The notes beneath the pieces were generated by a model. It saw only the letters and a program-made list of their open reading frames with translations, ran no database searches and had not been told where the DNA came from. Below are positions 41,369 through 50,323 of a stretch of 64,000 bases of DNA, one piece after another (position 1 is the stretch's first letter; the number at the start of each line of letters is the position of its first letter). The stretch covers positions 992,001-1,056,000 of the forward strand of contig NZ_CP045725.1 of the NCBI RefSeq assembly GCF_009646095.1, written 5' to 3'. The position numbers were made by a program, and so were the translations under genes. This DNA is from Raineyella fluvialis. Lineage in GTDB: Bacteria; Actinomycetota; Actinomycetes; Propionibacteriales; Propionibacteriaceae.

Positions 41369-41467
41369 GTCGCAACGGCTCCTCTGCGGGCTTCCCCCGA
41401 GGGAGGCGGGTTCCTAGGCTGGACGTACGCGTCACTCCCGACGCATCGACTCCGGAGGAGCATGCCC

Positions 41468-41875
41468 ATGTCATTGCCCACCCCCTATCTCTCCTTCCAC
41501 GGCCAGGCCCGGGAAGCCATGGAGTTCTACCACTCCGTCTTCGGCGGCGAGCTGACGTTCTCGACGTACGGCGACTTCGGGTTCGAAGGCGGTCCCGCCG
41601 ACGGGATCATGCACAGCACCCTGAAGGGTGACGGCTTCGACCTGATGGCGTCGGACACCCCGCCCGGGATGCCGCACCAGGAGGGCAGCTCGATCTCGCT
41701 GAGCCTCGCCGGCCCGAAGGCGGACGAGGACCGGCTGAGGGGCTGGTTCGAGAAGCTCTGCGAAGGCGGAAAGGTCACTATGCCCCTGGAGGAGCAGATG
41801 TGGGGCGACCTCTACGGCGCCTGCACCGATCGCTACGGCCTGAACTGGATGGTCGACATCGGCCAGGAGGACTGA
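41468..41875 (+). CDS. VOC-family protein, PhnB-like
   Basis: Glyoxalase/bleomycin-resistance fold of the PhnB-like type, 135 residues. It has PYLSFHGQAREAMEFYHSVFGGEL, SLSLAGPKADEDRLRGWFEKLCEGG and the closing WGDLYGACTDRYGLNWMVDI. The enzymatic activity of this group is mostly unknown. The ATG at 41468 has GGAGGAG 8 nt upstream, better than the ATG at 41462. Confidence 0.88.
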   Translation: MSLPTPYLSFHGQAREAMEFYHSVFGGELTFSTYGDFGFEGGPADGIMHSTLKGDGFDLMASDTPPGMPHQEGSSISLSLAGPKADEDRLRGWFEKLCEGGKVTMPLEEQMWGDLYGACTDRYGLNWMVDIGQED

Positions 41876-41988
41876 CGGCCCGCGAACCTCGGCACCCGGT
41901 GCTGGCGATGCCCCGTCGAGTCCAGCGCCGCTGGATCGGCGGGGCGTCGTGCGCATCCGGACATCGCGAGCGAGTTACACGGATGTAG

Positions 41989-42016
41989 TTATCCACAGGG
42001 GTTATCCCCACTGTGG
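41989..42016. repeat. hairpin with DnaA-box-like TTATCCACA
   Basis: TTATCCACA (41989-41997) followed by a second TTATCC and the complement CTGTGG (42011-42016), forming CCACAG/CTGTGG arms. It lies in a 519-bp stretch without an intact gene. It is a common intergenic motif in actinobacteria, not evidence of an origin. Confidence 0.5.
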
Positions 42017-42169
42017 AGAATCACACATGTGTAAGACCGGGCTGTCGGGCTGTTCGGCCTCGTCCTTCCCGATGCGACCGGTCGCGTGCTTCGGCAGAAG
42101 GTCTGCGCTCGGTCGCCTCGCGCGGGCTGAGCATCAACTCACCTCCACTGCTGGCCGCGCAGACGGCCA

Positions 42170-42343
42170 CTACCGCAGAGATGCCCGCATCGCCAGACAT
42201 TCCTGGCCGACGAAACCGGCCCCTTCGTACAGTCGTCGACCCGCCTCCGTGGCCATCAGCTCGGCACGTCCGGCCCCCGACGCCCGCGCCCACACCATCA
42301 GCGCGTCGAACGCGCCCCCCGGGAGTAGCCGGATCAGTCTCGC
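42170..42343 (-). pseudogene. C-terminal remnant of a GNAT acetyltransferase
   Basis: 57 codons read from after an in-frame stop to TAG. They contain FDALMVWARASGAGRAELMA then EAGRRLYEGAGFVGQE, which is the last helix-strand of a GNAT fold (the position of the acetyl-CoA-adjacent Tyr). The N-terminal two thirds are absent and no start is seen. The remaining 41876-42394 sequence holds nothing else that I recognise apart from the hairpin at 41989. Confidence 0.65.
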
Positions 42344-42394
42344 TTACTCGGTTGCCGAACAAATCGGAGCTGTGGCCTGGGCTAGGGTCTTCGG

Positions 42395-43009
42395 GTGAGT
42401 CAGGCCCGTCGCGTCACCCTCGTCCTCCTGCTGAACATCGCCATGATCGGAGGACTGGTGGTCGCCGGTCTCGCGGCCCACTCGCTCGCCCTGGTGTCCG
42501 AAGGCGGCGACTTCTTCGCCGATTCGGCGGCACTGGGCCTGGGGTTGCTGGCGATCTACCTCCGCGACCGGCACAAGAACGAGAACGCCACGACCTGGGT
42601 CGCCCTCATCAACGGGCTGTGGCTGGTGATCCTGTCGGTCTGGGTCACGGTGGCCGCACTCGTACGACTGGCCCATGGCAGCCCGGAGGTCCATGGCTTG
42701 CCGGTCCTGATCACGTCGGCGATCGCCGCCCTGGTGATGTTCAGCGCCGCGGCGATCCTGGGCGCGGACGCCGGCAGCGAGGACCTGCACATGCGTTCGA
42801 TCCTTCTGGACACGCTAGCGGATGGCGCAGCAGCGGCCGTCGTCGCGGTTGTCGGCGCCGTCATCGCAATCGCCCACCGCTGGTTCTGGCTCGACGCGGC
42901 CGCCGCATGCCTGGTCTCGGTCATCGTGGCCATTTCGGCGGTGCGACTGCTGACTGACGTCGTGAAGGCACTCCGCTCGGGCGAGGCGTACGTGCCGGAC
43001 GAGGACTAG
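42395..43009 (+). CDS. cation diffusion facilitator (CDF) family transporter
   Basis: 204 residues with six hydrophobic segments. The metal-site helices are recognisable: LVSEGGDFFADSAALGLGLLAIYL (TM2) and the paired DLHMRSILLDTLADGAAAAVVAVV (TM5). The usual cytoplasmic C-terminal domain (~90 residues) is missing. In TM2 the first ligand of the HxxxD pair is Gly-Asp, so metal specificity may differ from ZitB/CzcD. GTG start at 42395. Probably Zn, Co or Cd efflux. Confidence 0.85.
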   Translation: MSQARRVTLVLLLNIAMIGGLVVAGLAAHSLALVSEGGDFFADSAALGLGLLAIYLRDRHKNENATTWVALINGLWLVILSVWVTVAALVRLAHGSPEVHGLPVLITSAIAALVMFSAAAILGADAGSEDLHMRSILLDTLADGAAAAVVAVVGAVIAIAHRWFWLDAAAACLVSVIVAISAVRLLTDVVKALRSGEAYVPDED

Positions 43010-43040
43010 GAGCCGGACGTGATCTCCGCGCGAGCGCGGA

Positions 43041-43355
43041 TCAGTCCAACAGGGGCAGGTCAAGGTCGTACGCCAGAACCACGGCCCGCGCCAGCCCGGC
43101 TTCCTGGACCTCGGTGAGGAATCCGACGGTGCGTCCCAACAGGGCGACCGGGATGGTGACCACGTTGTCGAGCGATATCGCCCCGTCGTGATCCAATCCG
43201 TTCTCCGGCCCCACGGGCACCTCACTCGACAGCCCCTTGATGGTGGAGGTGATGGGTGCGACGGTCACCTTGGTCATGGCGGAGCGGGCGGCGTCTCGGG
43301 TCAGGACGACAACCGGTCGAGTCTTGTCCAGCCGCGCCAGACAGATCTCTCGCAC
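43041..43355 (-). CDS. mazF: MazF/PemK-type toxin
   Basis: Predicted sequence-specific endoribonuclease, 104 residues. It has the N-terminal strand block ICLARLDKTRPVVVLTRDAAR, the core VTVAPITSTIKGLSSEVPVG and VVTIPVALLGRTVGFLTEVQ, normal for this family. The GTG start at 43355 lies behind GAGGAG, which is inside the antitoxin stop region (3 bp gap), so it is coupled. The antitoxin gene is immediately upstream, the classical order. Confidence 0.88.
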   Translation of the reverse strand: MREICLARLDKTRPVVVLTRDAARSAMTKVTVAPITSTIKGLSSEVPVGPENGLDHDGAISLDNVVTIPVALLGRTVGFLTEVQEAGLARAVVLAYDLDLPLLD

Positions 43356-43358
43356 CCG

Positions 43359-43592
43359 CTACTCCTCAACGGCGGAGTGCGAGGCCGCCCACGTGACGAG
43401 GTCGTCCAGGTCATCGGCCGGGCCCTTGGCGCGCAGGATGGCGGCGTCCCGCTCGGCGGCCTGCCTGCGCATCTCCCTCTCGAGGGCACGTGCGACCAGA
43501 GCAGCCCGGCTGGGCGCGTTCCCTGCTGCCACGGATTGATCGAGAAAGGCGACCATGTCGTCCGGCAGGCGGATGGCGATCTGAACGGACAT
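43359..43592 (-). CDS. mazE: ribbon-helix-helix antitoxin
   Basis: 77 residues. The N-terminal MSVQIAIRLPDDMVAFLDQSVAAG strand and following helices are a CopG-type DNA-binding domain. The acidic C-terminus DDLDDLVTWAASHSAVEE would bind the toxin. The ATG at 43592 is chosen as the RHH start; the same frame is open far upstream into the collagen-like gene. The palindrome at 43613-43629 is its likely operator. Confidence 0.85.
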   Translation of the reverse strand: MSVQIAIRLPDDMVAFLDQSVAAGNAPSRAALVARALEREMRRQAAERDAAILRAKGPADDLDDLVTWAASHSAVEE

Positions 43593-43612
43593 GCGACTAG
43601 CATACCGTTCCT

Positions 43613-43629
43613 CATCCCAGAATGGGATG
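43613..43629. promoter_or_regulatory. putative toxin-antitoxin operator
   Basis: CATCCCA-GAA-TGGGATG, a 7-bp inverted repeat 20 bp upstream of the antitoxin start, the position expected for autoregulation by an RHH antitoxin. Confidence 0.6.
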
Positions 43630-43726
43630 CACTGACCATCCGCGGAGGCACTGCCGGGCTCGGCGGTGTTCGCCGTGGGGGTGAGTCCCGCATCGGCAGT
43701 GAGTTCCAGCGCACAGGTCCACGCCG

Positions 43727-44825
43727 TCAACGGTTGAGCGGGATGACCTGCGCAGGAGCCCCCTCGCTGGCGCCCGGCCGGTCTCCCGCCGTTGCCGGGC
43801 GGCGCAGTGATCGGCAGAGGCTGGACGATGCCGGTGTTCACACCGGCGGGCAGATAGACGGTGATGTTGCCGTCGCTGGCGACACCGTTCCCACCGTCAC
43901 CGCCGTCGCCACCCACACCGCCCGCACCGCCGGGGCCGGCATCGCCGCCCCCGTTGCCGGTGCAGTCGCAGGTCGCCCCCTGCCCTCCGTTTCCACCCTG
44001 CTGGCCGGGGCCGCCCGGGCCTCCGTCGCCGCCGTCGCCCCCCGGTCCCGACTGCGTGGCGACGAGGAGGGACGGGACGCCCGACAGTGTGATGGCGTTC
44101 GTGATCGAGATCGTGGCAATGCAACTGGGGATGCCATCGACGCCGCGGGTCCCGTTGGTCCCCTTCGTCCCGGCCGCCCCCGGGACTCCGGGACCACCGG
44201 CATCACCCGCTACGCTCCCGGGCAGGCACTGGCCGGCCGCACCGGATGGCGCCTGGCCGGGCGCCGGTGGGGCCGCGGGGGTCGGCACCGGATCACCCTT
44301 CCGCCCGAGGATGTTGAAGTCGCCGGCATATCCCGCAGGCGGCCTGCCGCTCCGGGTCAGGGACGAGCAGGTGAACTGCAGCGGCGTGGCCCGGGCGACG
44401 ATGCACCCGCCGTCGACGAGTTCGAGGCCGTTGGGGAGATCGATCACCTTCATTTCCCCATTGGGCGTCGACACGTCCCAGACGGAGTCCACCCGCTTGG
44501 ACGGCTCGGCGGGATCCTGGGCGAGGACGTGGGCCGTGAGGGGGAACGCCGGAGCGAGCGACGCTTCGTCGTCCGTAGGGAGATCCTGGCTGCCCACGAC
44601 ATGCCGGACCAGGCTGTGCACCAACCGGACCGCGGATCCCTCCTCGGGTCGAGCGAGGCCGTCGAGCAGGGCGTCGGCGTGCTCGCCACGTTGCCCCGGG
44701 CTCAGGCCGATGTCGAGCAGGTCGCGGAGCTCGCTCGCGTCCCGGAGGACGGCGATGCGGGTCTCCGGGTCGGCGCCTCGCGAACGGAGTGCGTCGGCCT
44801 CCTCTGGGATGTCGTCGATGCTCAT
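43727..44825 (-). CDS. collagen-like glycine-rich protein, paralog B (frameshift near the end)
   Basis: Unrecognised protein of about 366 residues. The helical N-terminal region (~1-130, MSIDDIPEEADALRSRG...) is followed by a beta segment VVDGG-type GCIVARATPLQFTCSS and YAGDFNILGRKGD. Then come collagen-like triplets (GPGVPGAAGTKGTNGTRG), a hydrophobic strand ITLSGVPSLLVATQ, long GGDGGDGGPGG repeats, and ITVYLPAGVNTGIV. The architecture mirrors the upstream gene. The stop is placed at 43727 assuming two missing bases near 43770-43780; unrepaired, the frame would run into the antitoxin. The ATG overlaps the upstream stop (ATGA), with AAGGAGAG as ribosome site. Confidence 0.65.
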
Positions 44826-46173
44826 GACCTGGTCTCTCCTTCTACGCGTCTTCCGTTGACGAACACCGCAGGACCGGGCCGGCGCAGCCCGTTGCGCCCG
44901 TCCGGACCAGCGCACCCGGGGGCGGCACGGGGCGACTCCACGTCCTCGGGCCGGACGCCGGTCACCGGGGCTCCGCTCCGGCCGCCCCTGCCTCCCTGAC
45001 CGCCGACGCCTCCCCGACCGCCCTCGCCCGACACCGTGATGACCCGGAGCTGCCCCGCCGACGCCGGCGGCAACGAGATGAACACATTCGAGCTGATCCC
45101 ACCGTTGCCGCCCTTGCCCCCTGCACCGCCGTCCCCGCCGTGACCGCCCGCACCTTGCCGCCCCGGTCCGAGGACGCCCGTCGGCGTACGCAGGGCGGGA
45201 GTACCCGTTCCCCCGTCGCCGCCATCCCCGCCGTCGCCGCCTGCCCCGCCACTGCCGCCCGCCCCGCCCGCGGCGAGGAGCAGCAGCGTGCCGCTGAGAC
45301 GGCCGATCGTGACCTCGGCGATCTTTGTCGCACCGCCGGTGCGGCCAGGACTGCCCGCCTCACCCGCCGCACCAGGGCTCCCGTCCGCGCCGTCCATCCG
45401 CAGGTCGGGCGGCTCGGAGAGGACGTAGCCGATCATCGTCGGTCGTCCGGCGGGTCTGACCCCATCGATCCCGGCGGCCCCCTCCAGTCCGGGACGTCCC
45501 GGCTGGCCGTTCGTGGGGCCGGAGCGCCGGTCGACCGAGCCCGGGGTGGGCAGCACGCCGAACTGGTAATCGCGGTCGTCGGCGGGAGCATCAGGACACG
45601 CGAGGTGCTGACAGGAGAAGAAGAGGAGATTCCCCGGACGATCACGTGGGCGCCGGGTTCGACGACGAGCTCGCCGACATTGACGACATTGACGAGGTCG
45701 TCACGCTCGTCGAGGCCGAACTCCTCTCCCGCTGCCGTGAGGTCCCAGACCTCGCCTGCCGGGACGCGGCGGTGCAGCACGCTGAGCAGCCTTACGGGGA
45801 ACGGAAGCCGCCCCGCCAGGCGCGCGAGGTCGGCCTCGTCGACCGTCCCATCGGCGAAAGCGTACGCCTCACATCGATCGTGGACGCCCTGGCCGAGGCG
45901 GCTGCGCATCGCGATGGCCCGGTGGAAGAAGACCTCCTGTCGGGCTCTGCGCTCAGCAGGGTCGGCGCAACTCAGTCCACGGAGCCGCTCGAGGGTGGCC
46001 ATCACCTGGCGGGTCTCGACGGGAGCGCCAGCGAGCAAGGCTTCGGGGTCGTGACCGAGGCGGCGGGCCCGTTGCAGGAAGGCGGCGACCTCACGGTCCG
46101 TCAGCCCGTGCCCGGGGGATGTCGCGGACCGAGCCGCCCACCGCGGCGGTGGTGCCGGACTGTCGAGGACCAC
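44822..46173 (-). CDS. collagen-like glycine-rich protein, paralog A (frameshift)
   Basis: Unrecognised protein of about 450 residues, paralogous to the next gene. The N-terminal ~190 residues are helical (DREVAAFLQRARRLGHDPEAL...). A beta segment VVEPGAHVIVRG then NLLFFSCQ follows. The collagen-like part begins GRPGLEGAAGIDG. It contains IAEVTIGRLSGTLLLLAAG and GGSGGAGGDGGDGG repeats, and closes with the strand NVFISLPPASAGQLRVITV. The frame breaks in a C4 run (45632-45635). GTG at 46173 is preferred because AGAAGG is well spaced; an ATG at 46215 is possible. No export signal is evident. Confidence 0.65.
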
Positions 46174-46366
46174 GGATCCCACCTTCTGTCGAGCGGGTAC
46201 AGGCTGTGACGTCATGCACAGCCGACGTGCTGTCACGGACATCCGCACCGTTGATGACCGGCACGGCGGTGCGCCACGACGCCTGCCCGAAGCCAGCTGT
46301 GTCCTACGCCACAGAAACAGGGCCCGTACGGCGCCATGCGCTCCCGCGAGAAGCCAGAATCGACCT

Positions 46367-47062
46367 ATGCGGATCGTGGTGCTGACCGGGGCGGGCATCT
46401 CTGAGGAGAGTGGCTTGGCGACCTTCCGGGGTGCTGGAGGTCTGTGGGAGGGGCACCGGGTGGAGGACGTCGCGACGCCCGAGGCGTTCGAGCTGGATCC
46501 CGAGACCGTGCAACGGTTCTACGACGCCCGGCGGCGGGCCGTCGCGTCCGTCGCCCCCAACGCAGCCCATCAGGCGCTGGCCCGGCTCGAACAGGCCATC
46601 GGTGACGACCTACTCGTGGTGACGCAGAACATCGACGACCTCCACGAGCGCGCGGGCACCCACCACCTCGTGCACATGCACGGGGAACTGCGGCGTGCCC
46701 GCTGCCTGCACTGCGGGGAGCGCCCGTGGTGGGACGGCGACCTGGTCGACCGCCCGCCGTGTCCCCTGTGCGGACAGCGGATGCTGCGGCCCGACGTCGT
46801 CTGGTTCGGCGAGATGCCGTACGACCTCGACGTGATCGAGGAGGCGGTGGTGGCCTGCGACGTGTTCGCGGCGGTCGGCACGTCCGGCGTGGTCTACCCG
46901 GCCGCCGGGTACGCCGCGATGGCGAAGGCCTTCGGCGCCCGTACGATCGAGCTCAATCTCTGGGCGACCGACGCCCCGCTACCGTTCGACGAGATCCGGG
47001 AGGGGCGGGCCACTGTGGTGGTCCCCGAATGGGTCGATGACATCATGGGGTCCCATGCGTGA
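46367..47062 (+). CDS. cobB: NAD-dependent protein deacylase (sirtuin)
   Basis: Removes acyl groups from lysine using NAD. The 231-residue class III type has TGAGISEESGLATFRG (NAD site), TQNIDDLHERAGT, the catalytic His in MHGELRRARC, the zinc cysteines CLHCG and CPLCG, DVVWFGEMP and VGTSGVVYPAAG. Tyr and Arg in the DLYD-like segment (FYDARRR) suggest desuccinylase-type preference. The ATG at 46367 has no clear ribosome site. Its 3' end overlaps adenine deaminase by 8 bp. Confidence 0.93.
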   Translation: MRIVVLTGAGISEESGLATFRGAGGLWEGHRVEDVATPEAFELDPETVQRFYDARRRAVASVAPNAAHQALARLEQAIGDDLLVVTQNIDDLHERAGTHHLVHMHGELRRARCLHCGERPWWDGDLVDRPPCPLCGQRMLRPDVVWFGEMPYDLDVIEEAVVACDVFAAVGTSGVVYPAAGYAAMAKAFGARTIELNLWATDAPLPFDEIREGRATVVVPEWVDDIMGSHA

Positions 47063-48746
47063 AGGATCAGGGCGTGAAGGATCAGGGCGTGACGGATCGG
47101 GGTCCGTACGGGCCAACGTGGTCGACATCGAGGGCCGGCGGATCCGGCTGGCCGACGTCGAGTGGTCGGCCGGGGTGATCACGGCCATCACCGAGCTCGG
47201 ACCGGAGACGGCCGGGTTCGGCTATCTGATCCCCGGCTTCGTGGATGCGCACGTCCACATCGAGAGCAGCCTGCTGGCCCCGACCGAGTTCGCCCGGATG
47301 GCCGTACGGCACGGGACCGTGGCGAGCGTGTCCGATCCGCACGAGATCGCGAACGTCCTCGGCGTCGACGGCGTCCGGTGGATGATCGACAACGCTGCGG
47401 CCACCCCGTTCCGGGTGCTCTTCGGGGCACCGAGCTGTGTCCCCGCCACCACCTTCGAGACCGCCGGCGCGCGCATCGGCCCCGAGGAGGTCGACGCGCT
47501 GCTCGCCCTGCCGGACGTCGGCTACCTGTCGGAGATGATGGACTTCCCCGGCGTCCTCTCCGGGGACGCGGCCGTGGGGGCGAAGATCGACGCGGCGCTG
47601 CGGCGGGGGTACCCGGTCGACGGGCACGCGCCGGGGGTGCTCGGCGACCAGGCCCGCGCGTACGCCGAGGCCGGCATCAGCACCGACCACGAGTGCGCGA
47701 CGCTGGAGGAGGCTGAGGACAAGGTCGCGGCCGGCATGCTGATCCTCATCCGTGAGGGGTCCGCCGCCCGCAACTTCGAGGCCCTGCACCCGCTGCTCGA
47801 CAGCCATCCGGGCCGGATCATGCTGTGCAGCGACGACCTCCACCCCAGCGAACTGATGCACGGCCAGATCGACCGGCTGGTGGCGCGCGCGGTGGCGTAC
47901 GGACATGACGTCTTCACCGTCCTCGCGGCCGCCTGCCTCACCCCCCAGGACCACTACGGTCTGGACCTCGGCCGGCTGCGCCTCGGCGACCCGTTCACCG
48001 CGGTGCTGCTCGACGACCTGCGGGACTTCCGGGTGCGGCGGACGTGGATCGACGGCCGGCGGGCCGCCGAGGACGGGACGAGCCTGCTCCCCCGCCTGAC
48101 CGCGGAGCCGCTGAACGCGTTCGCCGCGGCTCCCGTACGGCCCCAGGACCTGGCCGTGCCCGGTCCCGCAGCAGCGGGCAGCGTCGGGTGCCGTGTCATC
48201 ACCGTCACCGACGGCGACCTGCTGACCGGCTCGGTGCTCGTCGACCTGCCCGTGCGGGACGGGATCGTGCAGCCCGACCCGGCCGACGACGTCCTGCTGA
48301 TCACCGTCGTCAATCGCTATCGTCCGGCGCCGCCGGCCGTCGCGTTCATCCGCGGCTTCGGGTTCGTCCGTGGCGCGATCGCGTCCAGCGTGGCCCACGA
48401 CTCCCACAACGTGATCGGGGTGGGGACCGACGCCGCGTCGCTCGCCCGGGCGGTCAACGCTGTGATCGAGCACCGCGGGGGATTCGCGGTCGCCGACGAC
48501 GAGACCGTCGAGGTGCTACCGCTGCCGATCGCTGGGCTGATGAGCGATCGGCCTGCCGAGGAGGTCGCCCGGTCCTACCAGGGCCTGCTCAGCCGGGTCC
48601 GGACGGGCCTCGGCTCGCCCCTACAGGCGCCGTTCGGGACGTTGTCGTTCATGGGCCTGCTGGTCGTCCCGTCACTGAAGGTGAGCGACCGTGGCCTGTT
48701 CGACGGGGAGCGGTTCGCCTTCACGGAGGTCGTCCAGCCCGGCTGA
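47055..48746 (+). CDS. ade: adenine deaminase
   Basis: Converts adenine to hypoxanthine. Amidohydrolase of 563 residues with PGFVDAHVHIESS (metal-binding His-x-His), VSDPHEIANVLG, CSDDLHPSEL, and the C-terminal domain SVAHDSHNVIGVGTD that carries the additional catalytic Glu/His residues. The ATG at 47055 overlaps the sirtuin stop. The first ~17 residues are a tandem REGSG/RDGSG repeat, so a later start (GTG near 47102) is possible. Convergent with hypC, overlapping its 3' end by 75 bp. Confidence 0.93.
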   Translation: MREGSGREGSGRDGSGSVRANVVDIEGRRIRLADVEWSAGVITAITELGPETAGFGYLIPGFVDAHVHIESSLLAPTEFARMAVRHGTVASVSDPHEIANVLGVDGVRWMIDNAAATPFRVLFGAPSCVPATTFETAGARIGPEEVDALLALPDVGYLSEMMDFPGVLSGDAAVGAKIDAALRRGYPVDGHAPGVLGDQARAYAEAGISTDHECATLEEAEDKVAAGMLILIREGSAARNFEALHPLLDSHPGRIMLCSDDLHPSELMHGQIDRLVARAVAYGHDVFTVLAAACLTPQDHYGLDLGRLRLGDPFTAVLLDDLRDFRVRRTWIDGRRAAEDGTSLLPRLTAEPLNAFAAAPVRPQDLAVPGPAAAGSVGCRVITVTDGDLLTGSVLVDLPVRDGIVQPDPADDVLLITVVNRYRPAPPAVAFIRGFGFVRGAIASSVAHDSHNVIGVGTDAASLARAVNAVIEHRGGFAVADDETVEVLPLPIAGLMSDRPAEEVARSYQGLLSRVRTGLGSPLQAPFGTLSFMGLLVVPSLKVSDRGLFDGERFAFTEVVQPG

Positions 48747-48989
48747 CATGCTGTCGGCCGAGGCGTCGATGAGCCCCAGTTCGGCGAAGGCGCTCAGCGA
48801 CTGCGCGGCCGATGCGGGGTCGAGGAGCTCGATCGCGAAGCCGTTCTGCACCAGCACGAAGTCACCGACCTCTGCCTCCGGAACGTACGCCAGGCAGCAG
48901 GCCACCTCTCGCTCCCCGACCCGGACATCGGCCATCGGCAGGACGCCCGGGGTGATCCTGACGATCTTCGAGGGTACGGACACGCACAC
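48672..48989 (-). CDS. hypC: HypC/HybG-type hydrogenase maturation chaperone (copy 1)
   Basis: Small chaperone that carries the Fe(CN)2CO unit to the large subunit. It begins (GTG) Met-CVSVPSKIVRI, with the essential Cys2, then ADVRVGEREVACCLAYVPEAEVGDFVLVQNGFAIE. At 105 residues it has about 25 more C-terminal residues than usual. GTG at 48989 with AGGAGG fixes the start. It is 1 bp after the large-subunit-like gene, the last gene of the hya operon. A second HypC is at 60610. Confidence 0.85.
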   Translation of the reverse strand: MCVSVPSKIVRITPGVLPMADVRVGEREVACCLAYVPEAEVGDFVLVQNGFAIELLDPASAAQSLSAFAELGLIDASADSMSAGLDDLREGEPLPVEQATVAHLQ

Positions 48990-48990
48990 G

Positions 48991-50285
48991 CTAACGACCT
49001 CCTGCCGGATCGTGACGTACGACGCTGGTGGTCTCCTCGACCACCAGTCCCATCGCACCGGCGGGAGCCGACGAGCAGGGCAGACACGGGTCCGCCTCGC
49101 GGATGGCGTCCTCCAGGCCGAGGTCGGCGCGGGAGCTGGCGCCGGTCCCCGCCCCGACGGCCTGCCGCAGCAGGTGCGACAACCAGTACTCGTTCTGCGC
49201 CGTCGGGGTCAACACGACGGCGGCCGCTACCCGGCCGTCGCTCGCCGCCCGGTAGCGGTGCACGAGCAGGCCCCGCGGACCGTCGACCCAGCCGATGCCG
49301 ACCCCCTCCCCCTCCGCTGCCGTGGACGGCAGGTCGGTGCGGAGCGGTCCGTCGAACAGGTCGGGGCGAGCGAGCAGGGCGGCGATCACCTCCACCGAGT
49401 GGACGGTGACGACCGTCCTGGCCCCGGCGGCATGACCACTCCGACGTGACCAGAGCTCCTGCAGCTCGGCGGCCCGCGGCGTGGTCAGGGTCCCGATGCG
49501 CAGTTGCGCGACCGGCCCGACGCGGTAGGCGCCCCGCCGCGGTCCCAGGGCGACGAGGTAGGGCCGGGGGCGGGCTGGCCCGGCGCCGATTCGGCGACCA
49601 GACCGTCCCACCCGCTCGTCCCGGCGGCGGCAACGAGCACCTCTCCGTCGGCCGACACGGCCCTCAGCCGGGAGCCGAGCAGGTCGGGCCGACCCTGGTC
49701 ATCCACCAGGGCAACATCGGCACCGCGGAAGGCGTCGGTGGGGCCGGGGACGGGCAGCGTACGCTCCGCGATCCGGCCGGCGGCCGACAGGGCAGCGGGC
49801 AGCAGCTCGAGGCAGCGTCCGCGGTCCTCGACGCCGACCCGGGAGGCGACCCCTCCCGGCACCGCGGTGACGGGAAAATGCCCGGGCGAGCCGACCGCGG
49901 TCATCACGGCCTTGGCGAATCGGCGCAGCGTCACCGCACCCTCCCGATCGGTCCCGACGGCCCGCACGGCATGGGAGGCGATCGCGGAGGCGTGGTGCAG
50001 GAGGCGGCGCGAGGCGACGGCGGCCGCGGGCAGATCGACGCCGCCGGCGAGGGATTCGAGCGCCCGGATCCCCGCCAGGTGGTGGGCGGCGGGACAGACC
50101 CCGCAGAGCCGCTCCACGAGGGAGGGCACCTCGGCGACCTGCTGGCCGGTGAGCAGCGCGTCGATCCGCGGCAGCCCGGCGAGGTCGAACCTGGCCTCAC
50201 GCACCGTCCCGTCGGGGGCCCGGTCCACGACGACCTTCGCGCCGTACGGGTCGACGATCTCGTCGAGCACCCACCGTTGCGTCAC
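48991..50285 (-). CDS. orphan [NiFe]-hydrogenase large-subunit-like protein (frameshift)
   Basis: About 430 residues after repair of a G5 run (49566-49570; APGQPAP-RPYLVALG). It has a group-3-like N-terminal metal motif ERLCGVCPAAHHLAG (Cys61, Cys64) and a C-terminal ADPCLPCSSAPAG. The His that follows DPCxxC in processed catalytic subunits is absent. It is shorter than HyaB (579) and has no small-subunit partner. It may be a HupK/HoxV-like assembly scaffold or a remnant enzyme. It sits between hyaD/hypA2 and hypC. GTG at 50285 is preferred for spacing to GGAAGG. Confidence 0.7.
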
Positions 50286-50323
50286 GCCTGACACCCCTTC
50301 CGGGTCGGTGGGAGGATAGGCCG

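Noticed and set aside
41989-42016. Replication origin at TTATCCACA
   Set aside because: Only a single box in a short hairpin, with no dnaA, dnaN or box cluster; such motifs are common between actinobacterial genes.
43359-44825. Fusion of a collagen-like protein to the MazE antitoxin
   Set aside because: The antitoxin has its own ATG, a full RHH domain and an operator. The continuous frame is best explained by indels near the collagen gene's end.
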